DNA from: VXPQ01 sp965232485
Lineage (GTDB): Bacteria > Bacteroidota > Rhodothermia > Rhodothermales > VXPQ01
Length of the DNA: 64,000 nucleotides
Assembly (NCBI GenBank): GCA_965232485.1
Contig: OZ246975.1
Location: forward strand, 1,178,001-1,242,000
Direction of reading: 5' to 3'
The position numbers were made by a program, and so were the translations under genes. Position 1 is the first letter of the stretch. Every line of letters starts with the position of its first letter. Below the pieces are notes generated by a model, which ran no database searches, was not told the DNA's origin, and saw only the letters and a program-made list of their open reading frames with translations. Below, one piece after another: positions 1 through 8,808 of this stretch.

Positions 1-120
1 TTTCCTGGCGCCTGGCGAAAGGTACGACAGGAAGCATGCCGAGAAGCAAAAAATAGCGCAAGCGCAAAGCGAGCGACGCTGGAATCGCCTCGCCCGGCCG
101 ACGCCTGGCGCCTGTAAAGG

Positions 121-152
121 CAAAAGCCCTGCCGGTCCGGACGACAGGGCTT
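121..152 (-). terminator. Rho-independent terminator after the PUR-like gene
   Basis: Arms AAGCCCTG (124-131) and CAGGGCTT (145-152) form an 8-bp GC-rich stem around a 13-nt loop. On the minus strand the stem runs into a short T stretch. It lies just downstream of the gene ending at 179. The remaining bases from 1 to 120 show no gene, only a repeated GCGCCTGGCG-like motif near 9 and 102. Confidence 0.6.
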
Positions 153-178
153 GCCATGCAAAAACGGTTCCGCCCGCG

Positions 179-541
179 TTAGCGGTAGTCTGGACCGTCC
201 GGGGAATGTCCCCGGTCGTCGTCGATGCTGGTCAGCTCCGGCAAATTGCGAAACTCGTAACCCGGCAGCCGCTCGTCCACGACATGCTTCACGACATCGT
301 GCAATGCCGTAATGAATTTGCCGAAATCTTCCTTGTAGAGGAAAACTTTGTGCTTCTCGTGCCGGCTTTCCGAAACGCGTTTGCTCTCCGTAATGGTTAC
401 GAAGAAATCTTCGCCTGACCGCGTCGTCTTGACGTCAAAGTAATAGGTTCGTTTCCCTGCGGGGACGCGCCTTGAATAAATTTCATCGCGGTACGAATGC
501 TGCGGCTGGTCGCCGTGTCCATTCAACTCGTCGTTCGTCAC
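179..541 (-). CDS. DUF3276 / PUR-domain nucleic-acid-binding protein
   Basis: A 120-residue protein whose middle (about residues 20-100) matches the DUF3276 family: the pattern YSRRVPAGKRTYYFDV, then VTITESKR, then HKVFLYKEDFGKF. Members are small PUR-alpha-like single-stranded DNA/RNA-binding proteins found across Bacteroidota and spirochaetes, so the likely role is cytoplasmic nucleic-acid binding or gene regulation. The start is a GTG at 541; no ATG occurs before the conserved region. The acidic C-terminus is variable in the family. A terminator follows directly. The family assignment is from recognised sequence pattern; the exact function is unknown. Confidence 0.8.
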   Translation of the reverse strand: MTNDELNGHGDQPQHSYRDEIYSRRVPAGKRTYYFDVKTTRSGEDFFVTITESKRVSESRHEKHKVFLYKEDFGKFITALHDVVKHVVDERLPGYEFRNLPELTSIDDDRGHSPDGPDYR

Positions 542-714
542 GTGCTCTGCGTACGTTTATGTTTGGAAGGTTTTGAGGGTGATGGCAGGCGCGGGGACGT
601 AACCAGGGCCCCGCGCGCATACGGGATGGACCGTGCGAAAAGCCCATCCTTATAATATACGGCTTTCTACAACAAGAGGCAATTTTTTGTGTTCCCACGC
701 CCTGCGCGGCATGG

Positions 715-1386
715 CTACGTCGCCCGATCTCCTTCGCGAGCCACGTCGAATGCAACCCGACGCGCCAGGTCGAAAGAATATCCCCGGCGCAGGAGATAAT
801 CGCAAACTTTTCTGGTTCGCTTCATGTCGTCCGGCTCGCTCGACAGGCGCCGCCACCGCGCTCGTCCCATTTCCGCCGCGCGATCCGCAAGCGCATCCTC
901 TTCGCAAAAAACCTTGCCCAGCGCTTCGTCGAGCGCGGCGGGCGCTACGCCTTTTTTCGACAGGTCGGCGCGAACGCGCGCGGGCCCATGCCCTTCCCGC
1001 CGAAACCGGCGTTCGGCGTACGCCTCTGCAAACGCCCGGTCGTCCAGCAGACCCATTGTTTCAAGATGTCCAACCGCCTCGTCCGCCACTTCGTCCGAAT
1101 ACGTCTTCTGCAACCGGCGGCGAACCTCCGCAACCGTCCGATCGCAATACGTCACATAGCGCAAAGCGGCCGCGCGCGCCTTCCAGACCAGGTCCCGGCG
1201 GACCATCCGCTCCTGTTCCTCGACGCCGAGCGATTTCCCCTTCGCCAATCCGAATTCAAGCGCCACGTCCTGATGCAGGGAAAACGCAAACCGGTCGTCG
1301 ATATGGACCGAAATACGGTCGGGAGATCGGTTTACCGCCTGCAACGACGTAATGCGGCCCGGTTGAAAGTCGATGTCTTTTTTCAT
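715..1386 (-). CDS. recX: Regulatory protein RecX
   Basis: About 223 residues with the three-helix repeats of RecX: AAALRYVTYCDRTVAEVRRRL, then VGHLETMGLLDDRAFAEAY with a FRREGHGPARVRADL stretch, and a last repeat ending in CDYLLRRGYSFDLARR. RecX binds RecA filaments and inhibits recombinase and co-protease activity. The open frame runs further upstream to 1485, but the ATG at 1386 is preceded by GCGGAG and begins the conserved part, so I chose it. It follows the DUF4249 gene by 25 bp on the same strand and may be read through from it. No recA is in this window. Confidence 0.85.
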   Translation of the reverse strand: MKKDIDFQPGRITSLQAVNRSPDRISVHIDDRFAFSLHQDVALEFGLAKGKSLGVEEQERMVRRDLVWKARAAALRYVTYCDRTVAEVRRRLQKTYSDEVADEAVGHLETMGLLDDRAFAEAYAERRFRREGHGPARVRADLSKKGVAPAALDEALGKVFCEEDALADRAAEMGRARWRRLSSEPDDMKRTRKVCDYLLRRGYSFDLARRVAFDVAREGDRAT

Positions 1387-1411
1387 CAGACTCCGCTCTT
1401 CAAGGAATGTA

Positions 1412-2344
1412 TTACTGCGACGACGGGGTCGGCTCCCCGGCCTGATCCACCTGCACATGCACCGAATCGACCGAAATCGCCGCAAAAACGCCTATGCCTC
1501 CCGTCACGCTGGAAACAGGTTCGCGCCGATCCGGATCATCCCGACTGGCGGCGAACCGGGCGTAATCCGCCCCGGACCGCACCAGCGAAACGCGCAAGCC
1601 ATGTTCCGGCAAGGGATCGTTTTCCCCGGGTACGCTGACGGCGTATACCCCGGTCCAGGACCTGCCCGGCCCTTCGGTTTGCCGTGCTTGCTCCGTAAAT
1701 ATATCGTCGGAACGCAGAAACAGATCCACGATGGGGGAAGAAAACGTGGTGAACGGCTGCAATTGCGCCCGCACCCAGAATTCTTCCGAAAACGCCCCTT
1801 CTTCCGGCGCAACCCATTCGATCGTGGCCTCAATGGGATAAATGTACCCGGTATAGGCGCCCGTCGCCAGCGTATCCGACAACGCCAGCGAGTCAAGCAG
1901 CACCGCCGAAACCGGCTCCAGCGGCGCTTTCAGCGATACGTTGCGGATTTCTATTTCGGGCGGAACATGCCCGAACGCAGTCACCAGGGTCTCCCGCCAA
2001 CGAACGCGAAACGAAAACGCATCCCCGGGAGCGACCACGCCCGCCCCGTTCCCCGACGGCGCGTACCGCCCTGCTTGTCCCGGATCCGGCGCATACCGCA
2101 CGACCTTGTCCCCCAGCGTTACTTCTACTTCGGCGTCCGAAACGCCCGCTTGCGCCGCGTCGTAAGGATTTTGGGGCGACGCGGTGCGGCGCACCAGCAC
2201 GGGCGGCAGAGGCTGTCCGGCGTTGAGAAACCCCTCCACGACGACCTGCGCATCGTCCACCGGCGCAACCGTATCGCAGGCCGCCGCGACAAGGCATGCG
2301 CACGCTATGCCTGCCCATGAGATATATGTCGCCCGGCGCGTCAT
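1412..2344 (-). CDS. DUF4249 family outer-membrane lipoprotein
   Basis: A 310-residue protein with a lipoprotein signal (hydrophobic stretch ending in AAAC, residues 17-23) followed by the DUF4249 pattern VDDAQVVVEGFLNAGQPLPPV and a long beta-rich body. DUF4249 proteins sit in the outer membrane of Bacteroidota and are almost always encoded directly after a TonB-dependent receptor, as here. The ATG overlaps the receptor's stop codon (ATGA, 2341-2344), which implies translational coupling. The role is inferred to be a surface partner of the receptor in ligand capture; the ligand cannot be read from sequence. Confidence 0.85.
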   Translation of the reverse strand: MTRRATYISWAGIACACLVAAACDTVAPVDDAQVVVEGFLNAGQPLPPVLVRRTASPQNPYDAAQAGVSDAEVEVTLGDKVVRYAPDPGQAGRYAPSGNGAGVVAPGDAFSFRVRWRETLVTAFGHVPPEIEIRNVSLKAPLEPVSAVLLDSLALSDTLATGAYTGYIYPIEATIEWVAPEEGAFSEEFWVRAQLQPFTTFSSPIVDLFLRSDDIFTEQARQTEGPGRSWTGVYAVSVPGENDPLPEHGLRVSLVRSGADYARFAASRDDPDRREPVSSVTGGIGVFAAISVDSVHVQVDQAGEPTPSSQ

Positions 2345-4962
2345 AGTTGCATCCTGATTTCGAACAGGGGCAGGATGGGCAAGCCGCGGCGATCCTGAAT
2401 TTCCATGCCCTGATCCGAGGGAAGATATTGCCGCGCCGTCACATTGCGGCGATTCGTCACATTGTACAGATGCAAGCGGGCAAACCAGGATGCGCCCAAC
2501 GCCTGAAAACGCCGCTCCGCAGCGACGTCCAGGCGAAAATAGGGAGGCAAACGTCCGTTGTTCAGGTAGGGACGGTGCAAATACCGAGCCGTTTCGTCCA
2601 GCGGATCGCCTATGGCGTACTGCGCAACGGGCACGGTCGTCGGATACCCGCTTCGCGCCTCCAGAATGGAAATGACGCGCCATTTCCCGAGTTCCCGAGC
2701 CGCCAGCGCGCCAAAAGAACGGGGCACATCGTATCGGGAGGGCCGAAATGACGTTTCCCCCAAATCTGGAGAGCGCGTCAGCGACCTTCCCCCGGCGTAA
2801 TTCAGGCGAACGGACCAGGGGCCCCGGTTGGCCGCGGCGGAAAGCTCCACGCCGTACGCCCGCGCCTTGCCCCGCACGTACTGCCCAAGCAACTCGCCCA
2901 CGTCGATCCCCGGTCCCACCAGTTCGTTTTTGCTGCGGAACTCGTCTTCCGGGAGCAGGACATTCGTTACATGACGCCAGTACATATCTCCTTGCAGCGT
3001 TACTCCTCGCCAGGGACTGCTCTCCAGCCCTGCGGACCCCTGATATCCGGAGGACGGCGCAATATCTTCGCTTGCCGGAATCCAGCGGCTCGTCACGAGA
3101 TCGTACGTAAAGGCGTAGCGGTCGCGCAACCGGTGCAAATATTGCATGGTTCGACTTGCTCCCGCGCGCACGCGAAGCCGCCGGGGCGCTACGACATGCT
3201 CCACCGCAAGGCTTGGACTCACATCCGCGCGCAATCCGGTCCCGAACACATTGAGCCGCATTCCCGGATGGATAATCCAGCGCTCGTTCAGCCGCCACAC
3301 ATCCTGCGCGTACAGGGCCAGTTCGGGCTCCGCCGCCTCGTTCGTCTGCGCATGCCGGTCTACCGTGCCCGCAGAACGCCGGATCATCGCATCGAGCGAG
3401 GAGGAAAAATCGCGGACGCCGGCCTGCAGGCCTACCTGTATCCGGTGAGAAACGGACTGAAAATACTCCATGTCCACCTTCGCCCCCGCATCCTGCAGGT
3501 CCACCCGGTAATCGGACTGCATGACCGCCGAAATCGTGGGACGCAGCAAGGTGCTTTCGCGCGCCCGGTACGTGGACAGATACGCCGTTCCCGTCACGAA
3601 AAAACGCTCTGAAAACAGGCGCTGGTATCGCGCGCTAACCAACTGGTTGCGCCATTCCTGCGCCACCTCGAAGAAAAGATCCGCCGGGCGAAGCCAGGAC
3701 GAAAAGTCCAGCGACAAATCGAAGGGCAGGCGCAGATCGAGCTCGTCTCCGCCCCGGTAGTAACTGACCGAAAGCCGATCGCCCCCCTTGAACCGGTGCG
3801 TGTATTTTGCGCTGGCGTCGTAAAAATGGTATCCCGTGCGGAGCGTGTCCCGGCGGCCTTCCGCATTTTCCACAGGATGCTCGCGCCCAATAATCTTGTC
3901 CAGATAGGACCTGCGCGCCGCCGCCATGAACGAACTGTTGGCGGTAACCGGCGACTCGATCACCATGCGCCCGCTGAACGGACTCAGCGCCATAAGCGCG
4001 CGAGGCTCCTGCTGCGATCCGTCCTTCATCTGCGCATCCAGCACCGACGATATTCTCCCCCCGTATTCCACGGGAAACGAACCCCGGTAGAGTTTGATGT
4101 CCTTGAACGTTTCGGTCTGGAAAATGGAGATGAGGCTGAATGCGTGCCAGGGATGATACACGGGCGCCCCGTCCAGCATGTAGAGATTCTGATCCGGAGA
4201 GGCTCCGCGAATCAGCATGCCGCCGTGCAGTTCGCCCGTCTTGCGAATCCCCGGAAAATGCTGAAGGGCCTGGAACAGGTCTGAGTCCCCCGGAAAGGAG
4301 GGCAGCCGCTCGAGGCGACGGACCGATTCCCTGAGCAAGCCCGGCGAAGCGGCGGCTACGGCGTAATCCGCCCGTTCGTCTTCTACGACGATCCCGCTTC
4401 CTTCAAGCGCCAACGGAGCCAGCGATACGATAGCCGGCGCGGACGTCTCTGAAATCTGTCGCTCTGCGGTCGTATACCCCAAAAAAGAAACCTGCAGCGC
4501 ATACGCTCCCGGAGGCAAAGACGACAGCGCAAAATACCCGGCGTTGTTCGTGATCGCTCCGATGCGCAGGTCAGAAAGGTAGATATGCGCCCCGGGCAAT
4601 GCTTCGCCGGTTTCCCGATCCAGCACGAATCCGCGCAACGTCCACCGACGCGCGACCCGCTCGGCGTCCGAGCCGGAAGCGCGCACCACCACGTATTGTT
4701 TGCGGCGGACGCGCTGCGCTTCGAGCGCCGCCGGCCGGAGAATGCACGCAAGAGCTTCTTCTGCAGAATCTCCTTCGTACGAACACGTCGCGCGACGATC
4801 CTGAACCAGCGCCTCCGAGAACACGATATCGACGCCCGCCTGATCCCGCGCGGCGAGCAACGCATCGCGCAGCGGCGCTTCTTTCGCCTCTATGCGAATG
4901 GTTTGCCCCGCCGCCGGAAGCGGCGCCAGCAGGAAGAGGAATATGACGAACAGCCAGCGCAC
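2341..4962 (-). CDS. TonB-dependent receptor with STN and carboxypeptidase-regulatory domains
   Basis: An 873-residue outer-membrane transporter. Residues 1-19 are a signal peptide. Residues 20-90 form an STN (secretin/TonB N-terminal) domain, the signalling module that contacts FecR. Residues 107-195 form a CarboxypepD_reg-like beta sandwich (LRGFVLDRETGEALPGAHIY). Then come the plug (FPGIRKTGELHGGMLIRG) and a 22-strand type barrel ending in an aromatic-poor MQL. The start is GTG at 4962. With the DUF4249 gene, FecR and the ECF sigma factor on the same strand it forms a FecARI-type surface-signalling locus. Substrate is unknown; siderophore or peptide/glycan fragments are typical. Confidence 0.9.
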   Translation of the reverse strand: MRWLFVIFLFLLAPLPAAGQTIRIEAKEAPLRDALLAARDQAGVDIVFSEALVQDRRATCSYEGDSAEEALACILRPAALEAQRVRRKQYVVVRASGSDAERVARRWTLRGFVLDRETGEALPGAHIYLSDLRIGAITNNAGYFALSSLPPGAYALQVSFLGYTTAERQISETSAPAIVSLAPLALEGSGIVVEDERADYAVAAASPGLLRESVRRLERLPSFPGDSDLFQALQHFPGIRKTGELHGGMLIRGASPDQNLYMLDGAPVYHPWHAFSLISIFQTETFKDIKLYRGSFPVEYGGRISSVLDAQMKDGSQQEPRALMALSPFSGRMVIESPVTANSSFMAAARRSYLDKIIGREHPVENAEGRRDTLRTGYHFYDASAKYTHRFKGGDRLSVSYYRGGDELDLRLPFDLSLDFSSWLRPADLFFEVAQEWRNQLVSARYQRLFSERFFVTGTAYLSTYRARESTLLRPTISAVMQSDYRVDLQDAGAKVDMEYFQSVSHRIQVGLQAGVRDFSSSLDAMIRRSAGTVDRHAQTNEAAEPELALYAQDVWRLNERWIIHPGMRLNVFGTGLRADVSPSLAVEHVVAPRRLRVRAGASRTMQYLHRLRDRYAFTYDLVTSRWIPASEDIAPSSGYQGSAGLESSPWRGVTLQGDMYWRHVTNVLLPEDEFRSKNELVGPGIDVGELLGQYVRGKARAYGVELSAAANRGPWSVRLNYAGGRSLTRSPDLGETSFRPSRYDVPRSFGALAARELGKWRVISILEARSGYPTTVPVAQYAIGDPLDETARYLHRPYLNNGRLPPYFRLDVAAERRFQALGASWFARLHLYNVTNRRNVTARQYLPSDQGMEIQDRRGLPILPLFEIRMQL

Positions 4963-5134
4963 GCCCCAAGATACCTATTTCCGCCCGGATGCGCCCCTTT
5001 GCGCCAAAGAAACGCTGCGCCTTGCGGGCAGGAATGCGCCCTTGGCGAATCCGAACCGCGGCGCCGCCGAATGCGTCGCCCCCGCGCAAACGCCCTCCTG
5101 TCCGGCCATGCGGAAAAGACGAGCCGGGCAAATT

Positions 5135-5737
5135 TCACCGGCGAATCAAAACGATTTCCAGGCCCGCCCGAACATAATAGGAAACATACCCAATGTCTTC
5201 ATGAAATGCACGCCTGGCGCCCGCGGAAACAAAGAACTTTCCTTGTGGCAGATTAAACAAGGAAAGGCTGGCGCTTCCATCCAGAACGAAACTTCGCGAT
5301 CTGGACACATACGCTTCGGCAGGGCCAAGGGTATGTATATCATACACATGCATATTCAATCCGCCCAGCAGGTTCAGATACAAAGGAACATCTTTGTCCT
5401 GTAGCCTGACGCCTCCGGTAAAAGTCCATATTTGCGTGAAGGAAGAAGCGGCAAGAAGCGGCTCCGTTATTCTCGTAAAGGTTACCTGAGACACCGCGTG
5501 AACACCATCAGCAATCTTCAGATTAAGCGTCACAAAAGGATTCATGCGACTGGTATAATCGTATTTTACCTGGTCAGGCGCCACAACGCCCTGTTCAAGA
5601 GGAGATTCGAGGCGCACGATGGAAGATTCATTCCCGGCGGAAAACGAAAAAAAGTATTCCTTTTCCACTTCCTGGGATTGGGCGGACGCCGGACACAATA
5701 TCAGGATGAAAAGGGCATATAAAATACGAACGTTCAT
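5135..5737 (-). CDS. Small outer-membrane beta-barrel protein, copy 1
   Basis: A 200-residue protein starting at the ATG at 5737 (preceded by GGTGAGAAT), with signal peptide MNVRILYALFILILCPASAQS and alternating beta strands to a final IVLIRR. It resembles small 8-stranded porin-like barrels but I do not recognise a named family. It is the diverged tandem duplicate of the protein at 5992-6606: the C-terminal ~110 residues are nearly identical and the mature N-terminus differs. It lies between the FecR gene and the TonB receptor, so it may belong to the same regulon, though it also has its own promoter copy at 5906-5934. Confidence 0.7.
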   Translation of the reverse strand: MNVRILYALFILILCPASAQSQEVEKEYFFSFSAGNESSIVRLESPLEQGVVAPDQVKYDYTSRMNPFVTLNLKIADGVHAVSQVTFTRITEPLLAASSFTQIWTFTGGVRLQDKDVPLYLNLLGGLNMHVYDIHTLGPAEAYVSRSRSFVLDGSASLSLFNLPQGKFFVSAGARRAFHEDIGYVSYYVRAGLEIVLIRR

Positions 5738-5865
5738 ATTCTCACCGATAAGAATAGACATGCTGAGCTTCTGCTTCCCGCTCTCCCCCTCCCAAGAGAC
5801 TGGGAACAAAAAGAAAACCAACCAGCAAGACAAGGTATCAAACGATCTTCATAGGGATCCTCCAT

Positions 5866-5965
5866 AGGTCCCGTAAACTAAGGATACAATACGCACTACA
5901 TCCCGACAATACGATTACGAAACAAAAATGTCAAGCCTCGCAAAAATTTTTTTGCCGTACGCGAA
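5866..5965. repeat. Duplicated promoter segment, copy A
   Basis: About 99 bases nearly identical to 6613-6711, differing at one base and by one T in a T-run. Both copies lie upstream of the two duplicated outer-membrane genes, so the duplication unit was gene plus promoter. Confidence 0.85.
5906..5934 (-). promoter_or_regulatory. Sigma-70-type promoter for outer-membrane protein copy 1
   Basis: On the minus strand, -35 TTGACA (5934-5929), a 17-base spacer and -10 TATTGT (5911-5906). It is identical to the promoter of copy 2 and about 170 bases upstream of the copy-1 start, leaving a long leader. Confidence 0.6.
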
Positions 5966-5991
5966 CTCGACAGTCCGCGGAATTGCGGATT

Positions 5992-6606
5992 TCATCGGCG
6001 GATTAAAATGCCTTCTATGCCTATGCGGGCATAATAGGAAAAATATCCAGTGTCTTCATGAAATGCACGCCGGGCGCCCGCGGAAACAACGAACTTTCCT
6101 TTCGGCAAATTAAACAAGGAAAGGTTGGCGCTTCCATCCAGAACGAAACTTCGCGATCTGGACACATACGCTTCGGCAGGGCCAAGGGTATGTATATCAT
6201 ACACATGCATATTCAATCCGCCCAGCAGGTTCAGATACAAAGGAACATCTTTGTCCTGTAGCCTGACGCCTCCGGTAAAAGTCCATATTGTTGTAAAGGA
6301 AGAAGCACCAAGCAGAGGCTCCGTTATACTGGTATGAGTTACTTGAGACACCGCGTGAACCCCGTCGACAACCTTCAGATTAAGCGCTATAAACGGGTTC
6401 AGCCACCCGGGATAGTTGTATTTTACATATTCAGGCGCCACAACGCCCAGTTCAAGAGGAGATTTCAGGCGCACGACGGAAGGTTCAGTCCCGAGGGAAT
6501 ATGAAAACCAAGGGTGCTTTTCCTTATGCTCTCGAGATTCCTGGGATTGGGCGGACGCCGGACAGAGTGTCAGGACAATAAAAATGTATAAAATACGGGC
6601 TTGCAT
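5992..6606 (-). CDS. Small outer-membrane beta-barrel protein, copy 2
   Basis: A 204-residue paralogue of the neighbouring protein at 5135-5737, with signal peptide ending ASAQS and a final GILIRR. Over the last ~110 residues the two differ at only a handful of positions, whereas residues 25-60 have diverged (extra charged EHKEKHP segment). This points to a recent duplication or gene conversion of the 3' part. Its promoter lies at 6653-6681, with the start about 47 bases downstream. Function unknown; inferred surface or porin-like role. Confidence 0.7.
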   Translation of the reverse strand: MQARILYIFIVLTLCPASAQSQESREHKEKHPWFSYSLGTEPSVVRLKSPLELGVVAPEYVKYNYPGWLNPFIALNLKVVDGVHAVSQVTHTSITEPLLGASSFTTIWTFTGGVRLQDKDVPLYLNLLGGLNMHVYDIHTLGPAEAYVSRSRSFVLDGSANLSLFNLPKGKFVVSAGARRAFHEDTGYFSYYARIGIEGILIRR

Positions 6607-6612
6607 ATCCTC

Positions 6613-6711
6613 AGGTCCCGTAAATTAAGGATACAATACGCACTACATCCCGACAATACGATTACGAAACAAAAATGTCAAGCCTCGCAAAAATTTTTTG
6701 CCGTACGCGAA
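6613..6711. repeat. Duplicated promoter segment, copy B
   Basis: Partner of the segment at 5866-5965; see that entry. It sits immediately upstream of outer-membrane protein copy 2. Confidence 0.85.
6653..6681 (-). promoter_or_regulatory. Sigma-70-type promoter for outer-membrane protein copy 2
   Basis: Minus-strand -35 TTGACA (6681-6676), 17-base spacer, -10 TATTGT (6658-6653), about 47 bases upstream of the ATG at 6606. Confidence 0.65.
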
Positions 6712-6765
6712 TCGGTCTGCTCTGGAGCAGAGCGCCCCTTCGACAAAAAACTTCTTCCCGGCGCC

Positions 6766-7995
6766 TCAGCGGGAAGACAAGATGCGATAGCCCTCGCCGT
6801 CCGCCTCGACCGAGGCGCCGATGGCCAGCGCAACGATATCCAGTGTTCCGGACAACGATTCCTCGTGCGCGAACCGGCCGGTTACCTGCTCGTCGAGCAA
6901 CGCTTCGTCCGCCGAAATACGCACCCCGTAGCGTGCAGAAAACGCCGGGAGGATGTCGCGCACCGGCGTAGCGTGAAACACGAAAAGCCCCGTCCAGGCA
7001 AGCCGTTCGTGAACCTGCACGGATACGGGATCGGAGGGAACGCCCGCCGTCATCCGGCTCATTTGGCCGGGCGCAAGCGTCACGGCCTTGCCTGCATCGT
7101 CCGCGCCCTGCCGCGCGCGCATGCGGAGCTTGCCTTCGACCAAAACGATTTCCGTCCCGTCGACGGCGGTATGCGCCCCGAAGGACGTACCGAGCACGGT
7201 TACCTCTGCGTCCGGCGTAACCAGCAGAAAACGCGCTGCGCCCGGCGCAATATCGAAAAGCGCTCGCCCCTCGAAAGCTACGCGGCGCAACCCGTCCGCA
7301 TCCGTCCCCTCAGGCGAATGCGTTACGCGGGAATCGCCGAGAAGACGTACGCTGGAACCGTCGGGCAATTCGACGAGGCGCACTTCCGAGGCGGCGGTCC
7401 GAATCGTTACGGTGTCCGAAGGCGACGGCGACAGGAAAATCGCCAGCGCGACAAGAAACGCAGCGGCGAGCGCGCCGAGGCCTGCCTGCAAAACGCGACG
7501 ACGCGACGCAGGCGCCGAAACGCCCCGAGCCGAGCGCGCGGGGCGATCCCTGCGGGCGCGGGGAATGGCGCGGGCAGAAACCATGCGCGGCGCAGGAGAC
7601 GCTTGCCGGGCGGGTTCTTCCGCAAACCACGCCGCCCAATGCGCCTCGAAATCCTCCATGTCGCGGCGAAGATCGCCGGCTACGGCCGCCATTCCGGGGC
7701 TATCCGCAAGCAGGCCCCGAAACGCCGGCGCTATTTCTTCGACGCGCGCCCGTTCGGAATCGGTCAACGCATCCGCTCGCCCGCACTCGTACATTGCGAA
7801 CAGAACGAATTCCCCCATATCCGCGTCAGCTTGCCCAGCCCCGCGGGCCAACAACGTACGTACGGCGAGCCATTCCCGAAGGAGCGCGACGGCAGCAGGA
7901 TCAGAGGCCAGAATATCTTGCAATTCCATGGCCCGTTCCGGGGTCAGGTCGCGATACAGTGCGATGAAGGCAATATGTTCGAACGACGCAGGCAC
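6766..7995 (-). CDS. FecR-type transmembrane anti-sigma regulator
   Basis: A 409-residue protein. Residues 1-150 form a cytoplasmic region longer than usual for FecR. Residues about 170-192 are a single membrane helix (LGALAAAFLVALAIFL). Residues about 195-295 form the periplasmic FecR domain (VRLVELPDGSSVRLLGDSRV, then TVLGTSFGAH). The C-terminal ~75 residues are a DUF4974/STN-like domain that would contact the receptor's N-terminal STN domain. It relays receptor occupancy to the ECF sigma factor encoded just upstream at 8165. The start is GTG at 7995. The order sigma, FecR, receptor matches the classic Bacteroidota arrangement. Confidence 0.85.
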   Translation of the reverse strand: MPASFEHIAFIALYRDLTPERAMELQDILASDPAAVALLREWLAVRTLLARGAGQADADMGEFVLFAMYECGRADALTDSERARVEEIAPAFRGLLADSPGMAAVAGDLRRDMEDFEAHWAAWFAEEPARQASPAPRMVSARAIPRARRDRPARSARGVSAPASRRRVLQAGLGALAAAFLVALAIFLSPSPSDTVTIRTAASEVRLVELPDGSSVRLLGDSRVTHSPEGTDADGLRRVAFEGRALFDIAPGAARFLLVTPDAEVTVLGTSFGAHTAVDGTEIVLVEGKLRMRARQGADDAGKAVTLAPGQMSRMTAGVPSDPVSVQVHERLAWTGLFVFHATPVRDILPAFSARYGVRISADEALLDEQVTGRFAHEESLSGTLDIVALAIGASVEADGEGYRILSSR

Positions 7996-8164
7996 GAATT
8001 GACGCGGGCGTAGAGCGGTGCGTTGACTCTTGGTTAAGCCGCTGTAGAGATCGAAAAAGTAACGCCTTGCTTGAAAGAAAAAGACATAGCGCGCGTCGGG
8101 CGGGCCGCGCGGGAATTTCGCGGCGGAGCAAAACCGCCGGGCCGCCGTCCGGGCGCGTAGCGGG

Positions 8165-8710
8165 TCAGGGATCTCCTCCGGGCGATTCTTTTAGTGCCTT
8201 CCGCAACTTTTGAAACGCCCGTTTCACCTGCATTTTCACGGCGGCTTCCGTCATGCCGAGCGAGCGGGCGATTTCCGCATAGCGATAGCCGTATTCGCGC
8301 ATTTCCAGAATCGCGCGCGCCTTCTCGCCAAGCAGACTCAGCGCTTTCTCTGCGTCAATGCGCAGGTCCGCCTCGGGAACCGCTTCGCTCCATTTCGCCA
8401 GGGCGTCCGGATCCGCAAGGTATTCCCGGGGACCATACCGCCCCCGATAATAATCCTGGGTTTCGAACATCGCCGCTTTCATCGCGAACGCCTGCAACCG
8501 CTCCGGGTCCTGCAAATCCGGCAGGCCCCGGTGCAACCGCAGAAGCGTGTTCTGCACCATATCGTCCACTGCCGCCCGCCGTCCGACCCGCGATACGAAC
8601 CAGGCGCGCAACATGGGATCGAGCCGCTTCGCGATCGCCTCGAACGCCGCATCGTCGCCGTCCCGCGCTTGCAGAACGAGGGCGGCGTCTATGGAACGGT
8701 TTCTGGACAA
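8165..8710 (-). CDS. ECF-type RNA polymerase sigma factor
   Basis: Sigma-70 region 2 is seen at about residues 10-75 (LVLQARDGDDAAFEAIAKRL, then VDDMVQNTLLRLHRGL) and region 4 with its helix-turn-helix at residues 120-170 (GYRYAEIARSLGMTEAAVKMQVKRA). It is partnered with the FecR gene downstream. The start is uncertain: no ATG occurs in the region-2 stretch. I chose a TTG at 8710, directly before the conserved part. The frame stays open to 8911, but that extension overlaps the remains of a VapC gene in another frame and is probably not translated. The natural upstream region may have been replaced when the toxin gene was cut. Confidence 0.8.
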   Translation of the reverse strand: MSRNRSIDAALVLQARDGDDAAFEAIAKRLDPMLRAWFVSRVGRRAAVDDMVQNTLLRLHRGLPDLQDPERLQAFAMKAAMFETQDYYRGRYGPREYLADPDALAKWSEAVPEADLRIDAEKALSLLGEKARAILEMREYGYRYAEIARSLGMTEAAVKMQVKRAFQKLRKALKESPGGDP

Positions 8711-8808
8711 ATCGGGATTTCCGGCGAAGCGCTCGTCAAACCTTCGGGCGCAGGCCCATCGGGGATATAAAGCCGGATCAGGGCAGAGGTATCCGCCGTG
8801 TACTTCAT
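8689..8808 (-). pseudogene. Truncated PIN-domain toxin (VapC-like), 5' fragment
   Basis: Begins MKYTADTSALIRLYIPDG, the standard VapC start in which the DTSAL aspartate is the first PIN catalytic residue. Similarity stops after about 25 codons and the frame ends at 39 residues, so about 100 residues including the other acidic active-site residues are missing. The ATG overlaps the antitoxin stop (ATGA at 8805-8808), as in intact modules. The broken end lies at the start of the ECF sigma gene, which suggests a deletion joined the two. Confidence 0.75.

Noticed and set aside
633..1352. Plus-strand open frame of 239 codons
   Set aside because: Antisense to RecX, which has clear family motifs.
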